A stretch of DNA of 64,000 bases from Engraulis encrasicolus. Its lineage: Eukaryota; Chordata; Actinopteri; Clupeiformes; Engraulidae. The stretch covers positions 281,001 to 345,000 of the forward strand of contig NW_026945753.1 of the NCBI RefSeq assembly GCF_034702125.1, written 5' to 3'. Below the pieces are notes generated by a model. It saw nothing but the letters and a program-made list of their open reading frames with translations. It searched no databases and was not told where the DNA came from. The number at the start of each line of letters is the position of its first letter. The first letter of the stretch is position 1. Both the position numbers and the translations under genes were made by a program. This document shows, one piece after another, positions 37,500 through 50,865 of this stretch.

Positions 37500-37544
37500 A
37501 TACTCCAGTTGTGAGACGAAGACAAAGGGTGGACCAGGCGACTA
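37500..37544 (+). CDS. Gene B linker exon 2
   Basis: The 45-bp exon (acceptor attgcaaaatcacag, donor acta|gtaagt) is phase 1-1 and codes DTPVVRRRQRVDQAT. It is a basic juxtamembrane linker on the outer side of the membrane helix in this model. It shares its DTP start and basic character with linker exons of gene A. Confidence 0.55.
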
Positions 37545-37849
37545 GTAAGTCATTGTTGTTGACGCTAATCATGTATGTATGTAATCACATAACTTACTGT
37601 TTGTCAGCTGTCTACTTGAGTTAAATAAATCAGTTTTACCTTTCTCCCGTTCATCCAGTCTTTCCCTGTGTCTGGCGGCGCAACTTGCTATCATATTTTA
37701 TTTTAACAGCTGGATTTATTATACTCATGTCATCTAAGGCCCGGCAGCACCACACTTCAACAATGTTTTGGAATCCTGGAACGAGGCGATTTCTTGGTCA
37801 AATCAGCCTTGGAAATTGCCTTGTGTCATTTGCGGTCAATGTTACATGG

Positions 37850-38150
37850 AGTGCGTTCCAATATGCAACCTTGCTTCCTCCACTTGTGCTTGTGGCCTCG
37901 CCCAGCTTCCTGGCCCCTCCTCCTTGGAGAAAATAATTAAGTTTCCCAGCTGTCAGCCTAGCCACAACAACTTTTGGGGGACTGTCATTCACCATCCCAA
38001 TTGCAAATGAGAAAAATACTTTACAATCAAGCTTTTGCAAGATATTGAAATATAATGCTGTTTTAAGTGATGTCATCGTGACATATTACTTCCTGGTTTG
38101 AGGCCACAAGTACAAGTGGATGAAACAAGGTTGCATATTGGAATGCACTC
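37850..38150. repeat. MITE with gagtgcgttccaatatgcaa ends
   Basis: Inverted ends (gtgcgttccaatatgcaac and gttgcatattggaatgcac) bound 300 bp in the gene B intron before the membrane exon. The adjoining cacttgtgcttgtggcc and ggccacaagtacaagtg words pair as well. Confidence 0.75.
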
Positions 38151-38739
38151 ATGGCCAAATCTGGTCTTCTGCATGATTCCCTCCTTCTTTTTCTGTGATG
38201 TTTAATGGTTGTTGGCATACGTTGTGCTCTACTGCCACCTACAGTGCTAAGGGAACTCCATTCATTATCAGCCTCTACTGCTCTGCAAAGGGGGCATTCA
38301 CCTGATTTTGCAGCAGCATGGATCTCGGAAAAGTATGGTCTTGAAAAGTCTCTACTTAAATCCGCTGTCTCTGGTTTAAGTGTGGTACTGCCGGCCATTT
38401 AGCTTAGAGGGATTCCAAGGATTCCATGAAACCTGCTTGCAAGTTTCGCCACCAGTTACAGGGAATGGCTGTACACATGGGAAGTGAGAGGTGAAACTCC
38501 AGAAGAGATGGAAAATGTTTTTTTTTTTCTCAAAAGCGGGACGATCATTAAGTTGCAGTTGTAATTTAGTTGTAGTTGTAATTAGGTTAAGTTGCAATGG
38601 ATACCCCTCCAATGGGACATTTGACCCAGTAGTGGCATGACATGAAATATGTAGCGTACTGTATACGCATGGGTCTGATGCATTGTATGTATCTGTACGT
38701 GTATGTGTATGTATGGAATGTTTCGCCCTGTCCCACAAT

Positions 38740-38995
38740 TCAATATGTGGTCACTAGGGGCATCTAGATTTGTAGGCTAGCGATGGTGAAGACTCTTTAA
38801 CAAGGTCCTGGTTCTGGTTTGTGATCCGGATCACTGAATAATCACTTGTTCCTTGGGTCATTTCCAACAACTCCACAAAGTTTCATCCAAATCCGTTCAT
38901 AGGTTTTTGAGTTATCCTGCTGACAGACAGACAAACAGACAGACAGACAAACCAACGCGACCGAAAACACAACCTCCTTGGCGGAGGTAATAATA
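38740..38995 (+). repeat. Retroposon 3' tail
   Basis: The sequence includes tttcatccaaatccgttcat, cagacagacaaacagacaga and ends ctccttggcggaggtaataa. This is a very common 3' end of fish non-LTR retroposons (RTE-like). Only the tail is present. Confidence 0.5.
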
Positions 38996-39164
38996 CATCA
39001 TAGTCATAGAACTAACAGCCAAATGTTACAAATGTAATTTTCACAGTTGATTTCAATGTGTCTCAGTAATACATAGCAATCATAACATTACGTATCAATC
39101 AATTGTACAAATTGTATGTGTATTTCAATGGATGCTGGTTGGATGTAACAGATTCTGTTTTCTC

Positions 39165-39322
<158 letters not shown>

Positions 39323-39330
39323 TGTTTCAG

Positions 39331-39425
39331 TAGGAGGAGGATGGCTGCTGTGTTACATCATCATTATATGCATACTCATACTGACTGGAACAGTATACCA
39401 AATGTGGAAAATACAAACTTTGTAA
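39331..39425 (+). CDS. Transmembrane terminal exon (gene B)
   Basis: The acceptor gtgtctgtttcag leads in phase 1 into GGGWLLCYIIIICILILTG, a strong transmembrane helix, followed by TVYQMWKIQTL and a stop at 39423-39425. The tail has no ITIM, ITAM or other motif. AATAAA-like signals follow at 39619-39624 and 39846-39851. Confidence 0.7.
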
Positions 39426-39919
39426 TTGATTTTTCTTGATTAATATTAGTAAGTGAAGAACTCTTGCACACCTCCTTGGAGTGGAACCCCTAGGTCACTA
39501 ACGTTAAATCAAAGAAAGCTCCGGCACACTGTACACATTTGCATGGTTTACTGCAACGTTTCGGTCTACTGACTTTCTTCAAACAATTCAAGCTTTCTTG
39601 ATTAATATTAAAACATTAATAAAATATTACAATAAAAAATATTAATTAGTCAATATGGCTGGTAGATTTGTGAACATGTTGGGAGTTTTGGGCTGGTTGG
39701 ATTGATTGGTGGATGTTTCTTTCAACTCCATGGAGTACTGCTCCTGATGATTTTTCTTTATTGTTTGTTTTGTTTTTTTATTCATTTAATTTCACATTGT
39801 TTTTGTTTCATTGGGTACATGAACCATTTCCCACTTTACACTTGAAATAAATGAATGTCCAATTTTACTTCCTTCCTGTGTTGTGTTGTTTCCCCACTGC
39901 CTTTGAAGTTGTCACTTCA

Positions 39920-40105
39920 ACATCCACACTCCATTTTTTCAAGATATGTTTTATGGCTGTTGCCATTGTTGACAGGACAATGATGGTTTGACAGGAAGGC
40001 AATGTGAGACAGATAAGGGGGAGTGGGGGGAGATGACCCAAAATGGGATTCGAACTCAGGTCCCCAGGAGCAAAATGCCCTTTCATGGTACTGTGCTAAA
40101 GTATA
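39920..40105 (-). mobile_element. tRNA-derived SINE, minus strand
   Basis: Read on the minus strand, a B box (gttcgaatccc) is followed by a C-rich body similar to that of the SINE at 36541. There is no clear poly-A end. Confidence 0.5.
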
Positions 40106-40386
40106 CTATCCAACAAAACTCTATGTTGAATTCCTGTATTACATAGTGAATCAGACACCAGATGTTCAGATGATGCGTATGTCTGTCTGTAAACACTGAT
40201 TCCCAAACTTAACTAATTTCCACAGCTATGAGTCACAAACTTTGCCCTGGCATGTGGACTTCCTCTGCAACAAAGCTCAGCAGAGAATGTATTCTGGAAG
40301 ACGTTTCAGAATGCCTACTTGCCAGAGAAACATGTGCAAACACTATTTTCTCCCTCAGTCTATATATCTGCTCAATCAAATGATAA

Positions 40387-40394
<8 letters not shown>

Positions 40395-40447
<53 letters not shown>

Positions 40448-40494
40448 TCACACGCACACACACACACACACACAAGCACAAACACACACACACA

Positions 40495-40583
<89 letters not shown>
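40395..40583. repeat. (CA)n/(CACG)n compound microsatellite
   Basis: (CA)n with an inner block of eight or nine cacg units (about 40494-40530). Open frames are repeat translations. Confidence 0.97.
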
Positions 40584-42180
<1,597 letters not shown>

Positions 42181-42189
42181 TCAATTAAT

Positions 42190-43130
42190 ACCTCTCCTGT
42201 CTCCCCCTCCCCTCAAGTTAAGAGCTTGGGTGTCGTCCTTGATGGTTCTCTATCCTTCCTTTCCTATACATGGGTTCTAAATTGTGTTTATAACCCGACT
42301 GCGTGAACTTAGCTGTGCACAACTCAACCTCTGACTGTTGGAAACCGCTGCCAGTCAAAAAATTAGCTCACGTGGTTGGCTGCCAGTGTCTTGCCCCTCC
42401 CCATAACATTGTGTTGATAAACACCGAGAACCCATGTATATTAACAACATCACACAGTCTGCTTACGTCCATCTTCGCAACATTAACCGTCTCCATCCCT
42501 CTCTCACCCCCCACTCTACCTCTATCCTTGTACATAGTCTTGTCACCTCCCGCAATGATTATTGTAACTCTCTCCTCTTTGGTCTCCCTCAAAAATCCCT
42601 CCACGATCTCCAACTGGTCCAGAACTCAGCTGCTCGTATCATTTCCAAAACCCTTTCCTTTCACCACATTACCCCTGCACTGCAACATCTCCTATGGCTC
42701 CCTATCAAATTTAGAATTAATTTTAAAATCCTCCTCCACACGTTAAAGGCTATCCACAATCTCTCCCCTCCTTATCTGTCTGATCTTCTTTCCCTCTCGC
42801 TCCCTCCGTTCCTCTTCCTCTGTTCTCCTCTGCCTGTCTCAGTACCATGGGGAAAGGAGCTGTCAGTTGCTTTGCTCCTCAGCTTTGGAATGCACTTCCC
42901 CTTGACATCCGCAATATTGACACTTTATCCCAGTTCCTGTTCAAATTCAGACTAAAACTCATCTGTTTCAGTTAGCCTATTCTTTATGACTTTTAAAGCT
43001 CTGTTTTGCTTCATTTTTATTTTGTTTTTCAAGCTGCTCATGTGTCTTTCTTTTATTATTTCTTCTCTGTGTACAGTGTCTTTGAGTGTTTTGAAAGGCG
43101 CTTTTTAAATAAAATGTATTATTGTATTTG
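42190..43130 (+). mobile_element. L2-like LINE, truncated
   Basis: Frames read VKSLGVVLDGSLSF, then [34 protein letters not shown] and [13 protein letters not shown]. These are the conserved blocks at the end of the reverse transcriptase in L2/CR1 LINEs. The segment 42268-42440 interrupts them with inverted ends (atacatgggttct and agaacccatgtat), a nested MITE. A second truncated copy with the same nested insert is at 49637-50254. Confidence 0.8.
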
Positions 43131-45332
43131 TTATTATTTCATTTCCCTTTAGGCTATTTTATAATACCTAAGAAACACATTTGAATACACAGCAAATTCC
43201 AGAGAGTTAGAATTAACTATGAGAGTGTTAATCCTAACATATGAAATTGTTTATATTGTCCCAATCTGTGGAGTGTTAGTAGAACACTCCCAAAAGTGTT
43301 ACTACTCAGAGAGTTGCAGCAACTCCAAGCAGTGTTAGTTATTCATACTCAGAGAGTTGTAATAACTCCAAGCAGAGTTAGTTATTAATACTCAGAGAGC
43401 TGCAATAACTCCAAGCAGAGTTAGTTATTAACTCACTGGTAACACCAAACAGTGTTAAATTACCATTACCCACTGAATAGAGTTACAATCAGATAATTGA
43501 TTGGTGATTATACTCAGGTAGTCCAATTATAGAGTTACAAACAGACAACTGGTTGCACTGAATATACTCAGGTGAGTCCAATTATAGAGTTGCAATCACA
43601 CAAGTTATTAGACTGATTATACTCGCTGGAGTCCAATAATCATCAGCCTAATTAGATACTTAAAATAAATGCCTAATTGCCAGATCGGCTAGTGCTGCCA
43701 CTGCCCTTGCACGCATTCAACTCGAGTCGCGGGTTGTTTCACCTGCTGCAAGTGGCCTGCAGACTCGTGAGCTAGAACCTCTTAACATTTGTGGAGCCAT
43801 CATCGCTGGACTTAAATATAGTTGGACCACATGCTGAAATGAGGAAACAATTCATTTCCTAAAGTTTCTGTAGGTGAGGAATAAGCCGGTTTTAAACACA
43901 GTGGTGGCATGCATTTGGTTTGGGCACTTACTGTAGGCTATGTGGCTGAGTTAAAAGGCAGTGTGGTGCTATTTTAATGGGCTAAAACAGTTCTTAGATT
44001 CTTGAAGGTATTTAATTGCCATCCCAACTGTGTGTGCAGCACTGCTGTTAAGGCTGCTTATGAGTTTTGCCAAAACCTACAGTAGCATCACTTACAGGAT
44101 ACATTGCTACATTGCTGTTTGAAATGATTTGGGAGCAAAATAGGAGCGAAATGCATCGCCATATGACACAAACTACCGGACAAATTTGGCCTTTAATTCA
44201 AAGGAGATATTCACACAATGTCAAGTAAATCCGTTTGTTTTCCGTGTCTTCAGTCTGTTTTGTTTCTGTTCCCACTGTTCTGTCGCTACTAGTCAAGCTC
44301 AAGCATCACCACGACGCCGGACCTAGGAACCAGTGTTGCCAGGTGTAGAACGAGAAATAAGCTGTTTTGGTCTGTCTCAGAAAAAAGCCCAAAACAGCTG
44401 CCAGAGAAATTAGCAGCTTCTTATAATCATTTAACCCTTCTTCCTTGAAAGATCTGCTACTGGGACTGACTGCCCCGTGGTGGAGATTTTATTTTAGGTT
44501 ATTTTATGTAATGCTGCATTTTCTCTTATTTGAGACTTGGACTTGGATATAGAAATTATAAAAATATTATTGAAATGAAAAAGTGATACAATAGAAATGG
44601 AAAATAATTTAAATTCATCATTTAATCCCATTTTTAAATTTAATTTCAGTCTTACCGTTAGAAAGGTTTGGGGGAAAATCGCCACTTATAAAAAATAAAA
44701 AAAAAACATGCACAAAACCGTGATATAAATCAAGAAAACTGATACACATTTTTTCCAAAACCGCCCAGCCCTAGTTTGTATGTTCTTGCCATTATATTTT
44801 TTTCATAATAATAATAATTTGTATAGCACATTTCAAACAAGGCATGCAGCTCATTGTGATTTTGCAGTTAGATTAAATATGAAATTGGTAAGTAATTAAC
44901 CCACTGATGCCAAATACTGTGTAGCTAATCATTGACCCTAGCGCCAGGAGCTGCATGATATGGCTATAGGCTCATGAAACATTTTCTTTTTAAATGAAGA
45001 AATTTTGTATGTTAGAGCTGAATTAATGTGCTCTAATGCAAGAGGTAGCTTTTTAAAATCAGTTAATTACATGCTTTGTGTGTGCTTCAGATGCTGAAGC
45101 AGGTGTTTTTGCAGGTATTTTAGGCAACACTGGGTTTAGAAAAAGGTCGATATTTTGGCAAAAGTAAGGTCGAAGAATATAAGGTACATGGGCCCCCCTC
45201 AAAACATGTGGGCCACTGTCAAGTCCCTGTGGTAATTTTGGGCTAAAAACGCCACTGAGCCTGCACTAGAGTCTGGCAGTTAGGCATATATTTGAAATAT
45301 CTAATTAGGTTGAGCTTAATTTGAATCTACTG

Positions 45333-45613
45333 AGGTGCCGTTTACACGTAGCTGGATATTTTTATATGTGGATATTTTTTTCTCCTGCTTGTATTGATTT
45401 TGCATTGGTTTTGGCCTTCCGTTTCCACGTAGCAGATATTTAAAAATCCAGGTGCAGGAGAAAAAAATAGCAGGAGAAAAAAATATCCTGTTTAGGGGTC
45501 TGAAACGCATTTGTTACAATGGAGGATTTTTTTATCCACATGTTGCGTTTCCACGTAGCAGGAGAAAAAAATACCCTGCTAAAAAAATATCCTGCTACGT
45601 GGAAACAGCACCT
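45333..45613. repeat. MITE with aggtgccgtttacacgtag ends
   Basis: The left end aggtgccgtttacacgtagc and the right end gctacgtggaaacagcacct are inverted, and internal tatttttttctcctgc words repeat in both orientations. Length about 280 bp. Confidence 0.7.
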
Positions 45614-45996
45614 GAGTATTATCAGCCCAATCAGTTGTCTCTACTAACAGCTCTGTCACCCAGGGGGTAGAGAGCATGCAGCATTGCAATGCGCAAATTG
45701 GGAACACAGACGGCAAGGAAAACAAAAAAAAAACAAAAAAGAAGTACTCCCCAGATAGGTAGACGATACTGCTACTGCTGTTATATTTGCATGCTCCTAT
45801 TTCAAAGGGCAATGGGGAAGTATGATCGGAAATGTTTGTAATTTCGGAATGAGATGTTCTTTGCTGCCAGCGTCATTTTCATTAGAAACACTCGCATGGA
45901 ACTGTGAAGTCTTTCTTATGATCGCCCCCAGCGACTCTGAAGATATTGCACCTGTCGCATGTGTTTGGCTGCCGTGTCTAACTGTCGAAATTCACT

Positions 45997-46873
45997 TTAA
46001 AGTGGTGGTTCGCTATTTTAGACATTAAGCCCTGTTTGTGTGACTTCTGGGGTGAAGTAGAGATGTTCTCATCACAATTTTGACATTTGGTGCTGAACGG
46101 AGCATTTGGGTATTCAAGACTGCAGCCCCCCCACCTTTACATTGACTCCAATGAAGCACTCAAGCAATCGATCATAAAATGGCATTAAACTTTTGTTTGC
46201 AGAGACATGAAACTCACCGAGTGGTCAGAGGTGGGCAGCGATACGTTGGCTCGAAAATCACAGCGAAATCGCTTCCAGATCCAGAGAAGATATATTATCA
46301 TTATTGTCCGTCTTCATTGATTGTATTGGTTTGACCAGAGATGTTCTTAATGCATTTAGAATAGAGAATATTTGGTTTGATTAGTATTACTCCGTGCGAC
46401 CGGAAATGGGGGTGCGTTTGTTTACGTTACTATCTATGGTTTGTATGCAAGCTGTAGTTTTTGTAGCCAGTCCCGCTCAAAGATAGCCGTTCTACCTCGC
46501 TCCTTGATGTCTACACAAACAACACACTATCGCTACCTACTGGCTTGATGTCTACGGCTATTCAACGGTGAAAAATAGGGCCGTCAAATGCTAAACAACA
46601 GTTAGAAGGCATATTTCGGGTCAATTTATCGCTGTCTACCACTGACCACACGGTGAGTTCCATGTCTTCTCGAACGAAAGTTTAATGCCATTTTATAATC
46701 GATTGCTTGAGTGCTCTATTGGAGTCAATGTAAAGGTGGGGGGTCTGCAGTCTTGGATACCCAAATGCTCCGTTCAGCACCAAATGTCAAAATTGTGATG
46801 AGAACATCTCTACTTCACCCCAGAAGTCACACAAACAGGGCTTAATGTCTAAAACAGCGAACCACCACTTTAA
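45997..46873. repeat. Long-TIR MITE
   Basis: Inverted repeats of about 195 bp (45997-46190 and 46680-46873), starting ttaaagtggtggttcgctat, bound about 490 bp without coding potential. The arms differ at only a few positions, so the copy is fairly young. Confidence 0.8.
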
Positions 46874-47118
46874 TTGCACAAGTTAACACGTTCATGAACG
46901 AATCGTGCCCGTGCACGCGTATCCTGCAGCAAGCATACCGAGGGCCATAAACATTGCCAGGTGTGAATGTAACACTATTTGGTGTAACCAGAAAGTAAAT
47001 AACTAACTCCGGTTGCAGTTATTGCAACTCTGTGACTATTAATACTTTGGGGAGAATCATATTAAATCTCTACAGATAATATAAACAATATTGGGACAAT
47101 ATAAACACTTTCATAGTG

Positions 47119-48938
47119 TTAACCCTCCTGTTATCCTTGGGGTCTATTTGACCCCATTCAATGTTCAAAGTCTGAAAAATACATTAAGTACATAATTATT
47201 TTGCTTCATCTTTGATGACTTTTCCTAAATATATGGGGTCAAGTGTGTCAAACATGTTAAAGATATCCAATGCAACTTTGACATAAACACACCGATGTAA
47301 ACAACTTTATGGCGGCCTCTAGTGGTTCTGCCGAAAATGTGCATTGAACTAAATTAGACAGACGGCTTCGAGATTATGTGCGAATTAAATTTCTTCGTCT
47401 TCTGTAATTAGCCAGATTCCCTTCCTTGCATTCAGCTCTCTCCACTTCTAAGGGGCTTTATCAGCGATTCTCCCCCTTGCTTATGAGTTCGCTGCTTCGT
47501 CTATTCACTTCACACAACTGCAATCACGTTTGCACTTCCTTCAGATGGATACTATTATTTGATCCACTTGTTCCCGGCAGATATCCCCGTCTTTATTTCA
47601 CATTTCCAGTAACTATATAGTACCTGTACATTAGGAGAACGAGGAGACAAAAGGCTATTGCTTATTTTGTTGTAATAATACAGATTTATTTCCAAGTCGA
47701 GGTGACAAGACGCGTTTTTATCATGTGGTGTTGAAAGTGAAAGTGGACACCCATAAGTCGGCTAGAGATCACGTTATGTTTCCTCTTGATCGGCAACACC
47801 ATTTTCAGCCTCGCTCGACTGATTGTGTGCTTTGACATCAAGTAAAATGTGCGCCATCAGATTTCAACTCGTATACATTTGTGTAGCTTTGTAAACTAAA
47901 ACGAGGTGGCGTGGACTTTGAGAATGCTAATGCATATCCCAGTGCAGTGAATGAGTGATACAATCCACATATTTGCTCTTTTGGCGTTCGGTTCTCTCCG
48001 TTTTGAAGTCCTTTTCCAATGTTCACATAAGCGATTTATTTGCCTGTCCAAACCTTTCATCTCAATTAGCTCGTGATTTATTTGCAGTCCCATTCGTTGT
48101 TTTCGCTGCATGCCAGCGTGATATTTTACAATCAGCTAGCAAGTAGCCAGCTTTCAGCGAGCTGCTGCTGCTTAGTTAGCAAACGAAGGGGAATGGGTCT
48201 CTCATTCGTTCCACTCATACACCATAGAAATCTAGACGCCCCTAGCGGCCACAAATGCCACAACAACAAAGGGCGCGGCGCCTCCAGGCAAAACTGCAAG
48301 TGCTGTTTCGGAGCAGAACCACCAGATGGTGATGGAAATATTCCCATTTTCGCCATAACGGGTCAGTCAAGCAAAACCCTGAGTTCCAAGCCATTTCATG
48401 ACTATGAAAAAGTTGCATAGTGTTTCTTTAAATTTCCACAAAAATGTTTTCCCTAAGTGCTGTACACATTTTGGTTACATCTGTGTTCCTTTGGGGTCAA
48501 TTGGACCCCAAATTATTTTAAGTGTGTTAAACATAAATGGAACATCCATATTTTGCTAATACATGTTCCAATCTTTGTCAAATACATGAACATAAGTTAT
48601 TTAGAACAGAACATTTTGCTTTATTTAGGGCTCTAATAACTAACAATATGTATGATGTGGACGAGGGCCAAAACTAATTCAAGGCAACTTTTGGGCAGTT
48701 GTTTGCACATTTTCGCCTAGTTTTGTTGGTGTGTGGGCTGTGTGTGGGGGTGATAGGACTTATCTAAAGGGGAGTTTTTATGTCCCCAACAGAGCAACAG
48801 TAGGCCTAAATATCTAAGGCATAAACCGGTGCAAAAGTTTTTGCTTCAACTGATTTTGTGGACATTTAAGTGGCTGGGGTCAAAATGACAATAAGGATCA
48901 CGGATGTAACCTAAATCTGAGGATAAGAGGAGGGTTAA
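47119..48938. mobile_element. TTAA-ended element (ttaaccctcctgttatcc)
   Basis: The left tip ttaaccctcctgttatcc is matched by aggataagaggagggttaa at the right. A ggggtc(t/a)atttgacccc-type inverted word near the left end has a related copy near 48493. TTAA tips suggest the piggyBac group. No transposase frame was seen. Confidence 0.6.
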
Positions 48939-49068
48939 GATGAACACTCTCAGAGTTAATTATATCTCTCTGGAATTTACTATGTAGTTTATATCAGCCA
49001 AGCATATTTTACTGAAGAGAAAAGGGGCATATGGATAATTTATCATAACACATCTGTCTATCTTTTAG

Positions 49069-49099
49069 GAACACATCATGGCACACTTTGAACATTTAG
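49069..49099 (+). CDS. Gene C start exon
   Basis: A pyrimidine-rich acceptor (ctgtctatcttttag) and donor ttag|gtgagt bound 31 bp. The ATG at 49078 gives MAHFEHL and leaves in phase 1, which is exactly what the first FN3 exon needs (G|AT, Asp). The peptide is not a signal sequence. The bases before ATG belong to the 5' UTR. Confidence 0.6.
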
Positions 49100-49121
49100 G
49101 TGAGTCATACACAGGTCCAGC

Positions 49122-49290
<169 letters not shown>

Positions 49291-49376
49291 ACTTATCTGG
49301 ACCGTTGCCTACTCTCAAAATGAATTTGCTTCTGTTGACATTTTGCAGTAAGACAGCGTGTTAACACTTTAGGACA

Positions 49377-50358
49377 TAAAGGGACACTGTGCAGGAAATG
49401 GTCAAAAAAGGTACTGCAACTATGCTGCTCATTGAAACTCGGCTGGCCATTGCCAAATTTGATCTTTACATGAAAGTATTAAACAAATATTTTCTAGTAT
49501 TGTCCAAGAACAGTCATTTTTGCAGCTAAAAGTGGCCATTTTTGAAAATTCTAAATGGCGGACCATGGAGAAGATCCCCCTTTTCATGTATGAAAAGTGC
49601 AATTTTTCCAGTCATAACGAATACTTAGAATTTGATAACTCTCCTGTCTCCCCCTCCCCTCAAGTTAAGAGCTTGGGTGTCATCCTTGATGACTCTCTAT
49701 CCTTCCTTTCCTATACATGGGTTCTAAATTTTGTTTATAACCTGACTGCGGGAACCTAGCTGCGCACAACTCAACCTCTGACTGTTGGAAACCGCTGTCA
49801 ATCAAAAAATTAGCTCATGCAGTTGATTGCCAGTGTCTTGCCCCTCCTCATAACATTGTGTTGATAAACACTGAGAACCCATATATGTTAACAACATCAC
49901 ACAGTCTGCTTACTTCCATCTTCACAACATTAACCACCTCTGTCCCCCCACTCTACCTCCATATTTGTACATAGTCTTGTCACCTACCGCATTGATTATT
50001 GTAAATCTCTCCTCTTGGTCTCCCTCAAAAATCCCTCCACAGGCTCCAACTGGTCCAGAACTCAGCTGCTGGCATCATTTCCAAAACCCCTTCCTTTCAC
50101 CACATTACCCCTGAACTACAACATCTCCACTGGCTCCCTATCAAATTTAGAATTAATTTTAAAATCCTCCTCCACACGTTAAAGGCTCCACAATCTCTCC
50201 CCTCCTTATCTGTTTGATCTTCTTTCCCTCTCGCTCCCTCCGTTCCTCTCTCCAAATTTGATGGTGGTGGTAAGTATTCATGAAAAAGGTAACATTAGTG
50301 AATGGGTAGCATGAATTCTGGAAATAAACAACTAAAAATCTCACACAGTGTCCCTTTA
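49377..50358. repeat. MITE family M1, copy 3, split by a LINE
   Basis: The ends taaagggacactgtg and complement are intact. The LINE fragment at 49637-50254 interrupts it, flanked by aatttgat duplications. The paralogous copy at 59239-59608 is uninterrupted. Confidence 0.85.
49637..50254 (+). mobile_element. L2-like LINE fragment inserted into M1
   Basis: It starts with actctcctgtctccccctcc, closely matching 42191 onward, and includes the same nested insert with atacatgggttct ends. It is flanked by aatttgat (49629-49636 and 50255-50262). Truncated at both ends with many small deletions. Confidence 0.8.
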
Positions 50359-50463
50359 ACTCAGCTGATCAATGTGCTAGAGTGTAATAACAGATTATTA
50401 TTGCATTCAGTGCATATGGAGCTAATATTGAACTAAGTAAATTGGTGTCTTCTTCTGTTTCAG

Positions 50464-50733
50464 ATATTCCAGTCCCAGAGGGACTGGCTGTAAAGTCCAT
50501 CACTGCGTCATCTGCAAGAATCAGCTGGCAAGTGCCTACTGAGATGCAGAAGACTCCACACAGCTTCCTGGTCTCTTACCGGAGTGAAGGGACTGAACCA
50601 AAGTCCATCTATACCAAGTCATGCAGCACCAACATCAAAGGCCTGACAGCAGGAACTGGCTACACTGTTCAAGTCTACACTGAGCTCCAACATGGAGGAA
50701 AGAGCCAGCCTGCTTCTGTTGACTTGACAACAG
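50464..50733 (+). CDS. FN3 domain 1 (gene C)
   Basis: The 270-bp exon (acceptor tcttcttctgtttcag, donor aacag|gtgcac) is phase 1-1 and codes one fibronectin type III domain, residues 8-97. Landmarks: PVPEGLAV (strand A), ARISWQVP with the core Trp (strand B), SFLVSYR (strand C), IKGLTAGTGYTVQVYTEL (the E-F loop Leu and the F-strand Tyr) and PASVDLTT (strand G). FN3 domains bind proteins or act as spacers. Intracellular use is inferred from the start exon. Confidence 0.85.
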
Positions 50734-50769
50734 GTGCACTCAATACAGTTAAACTGAGGAGAGGAAGGG

Positions 50770-50850
50770 GTGTGTGTGAGAGAGAGAGAGAGAGAGATAG
50801 AACGATAGAGAGAGAGAGAGGGAGGGGGAGAGAGAGCGAGAGAGAGAATT
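50770..50850. repeat. (GA)-rich low-complexity tract
   Basis: A gagagaga-rich run follows the FN3-1 donor and is repeated at 60022-60102 after FN3-3, as part of the unit duplication. Confidence 0.85.
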
Positions 50851-50865
50851 AGCGAGAGGACAACA

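Larger units (their letters stand above)
43193..48979. mobile_element. Large nested TIR element upstream of gene C
   Basis: The left end aaattccagagagttag and the right end ctctctggaattta are inverted, with matching inner words (gagagtgtt and aacactctc). The left part holds about three copies of a roughly 62-bp unit (actcagagagttg...ccaagcagagttagttatt, about 43300-43430). Elements at 45333-45613, 45997-46873 and 47119-48938 are nested within. No transposase was recognised. Confidence 0.45.

Noticed and set aside
48073..48420. Open frame of 115 codons upstream of gene C.
   Set aside because: It lies within the TTAA-ended element at 47119-48938 and shows no family features.
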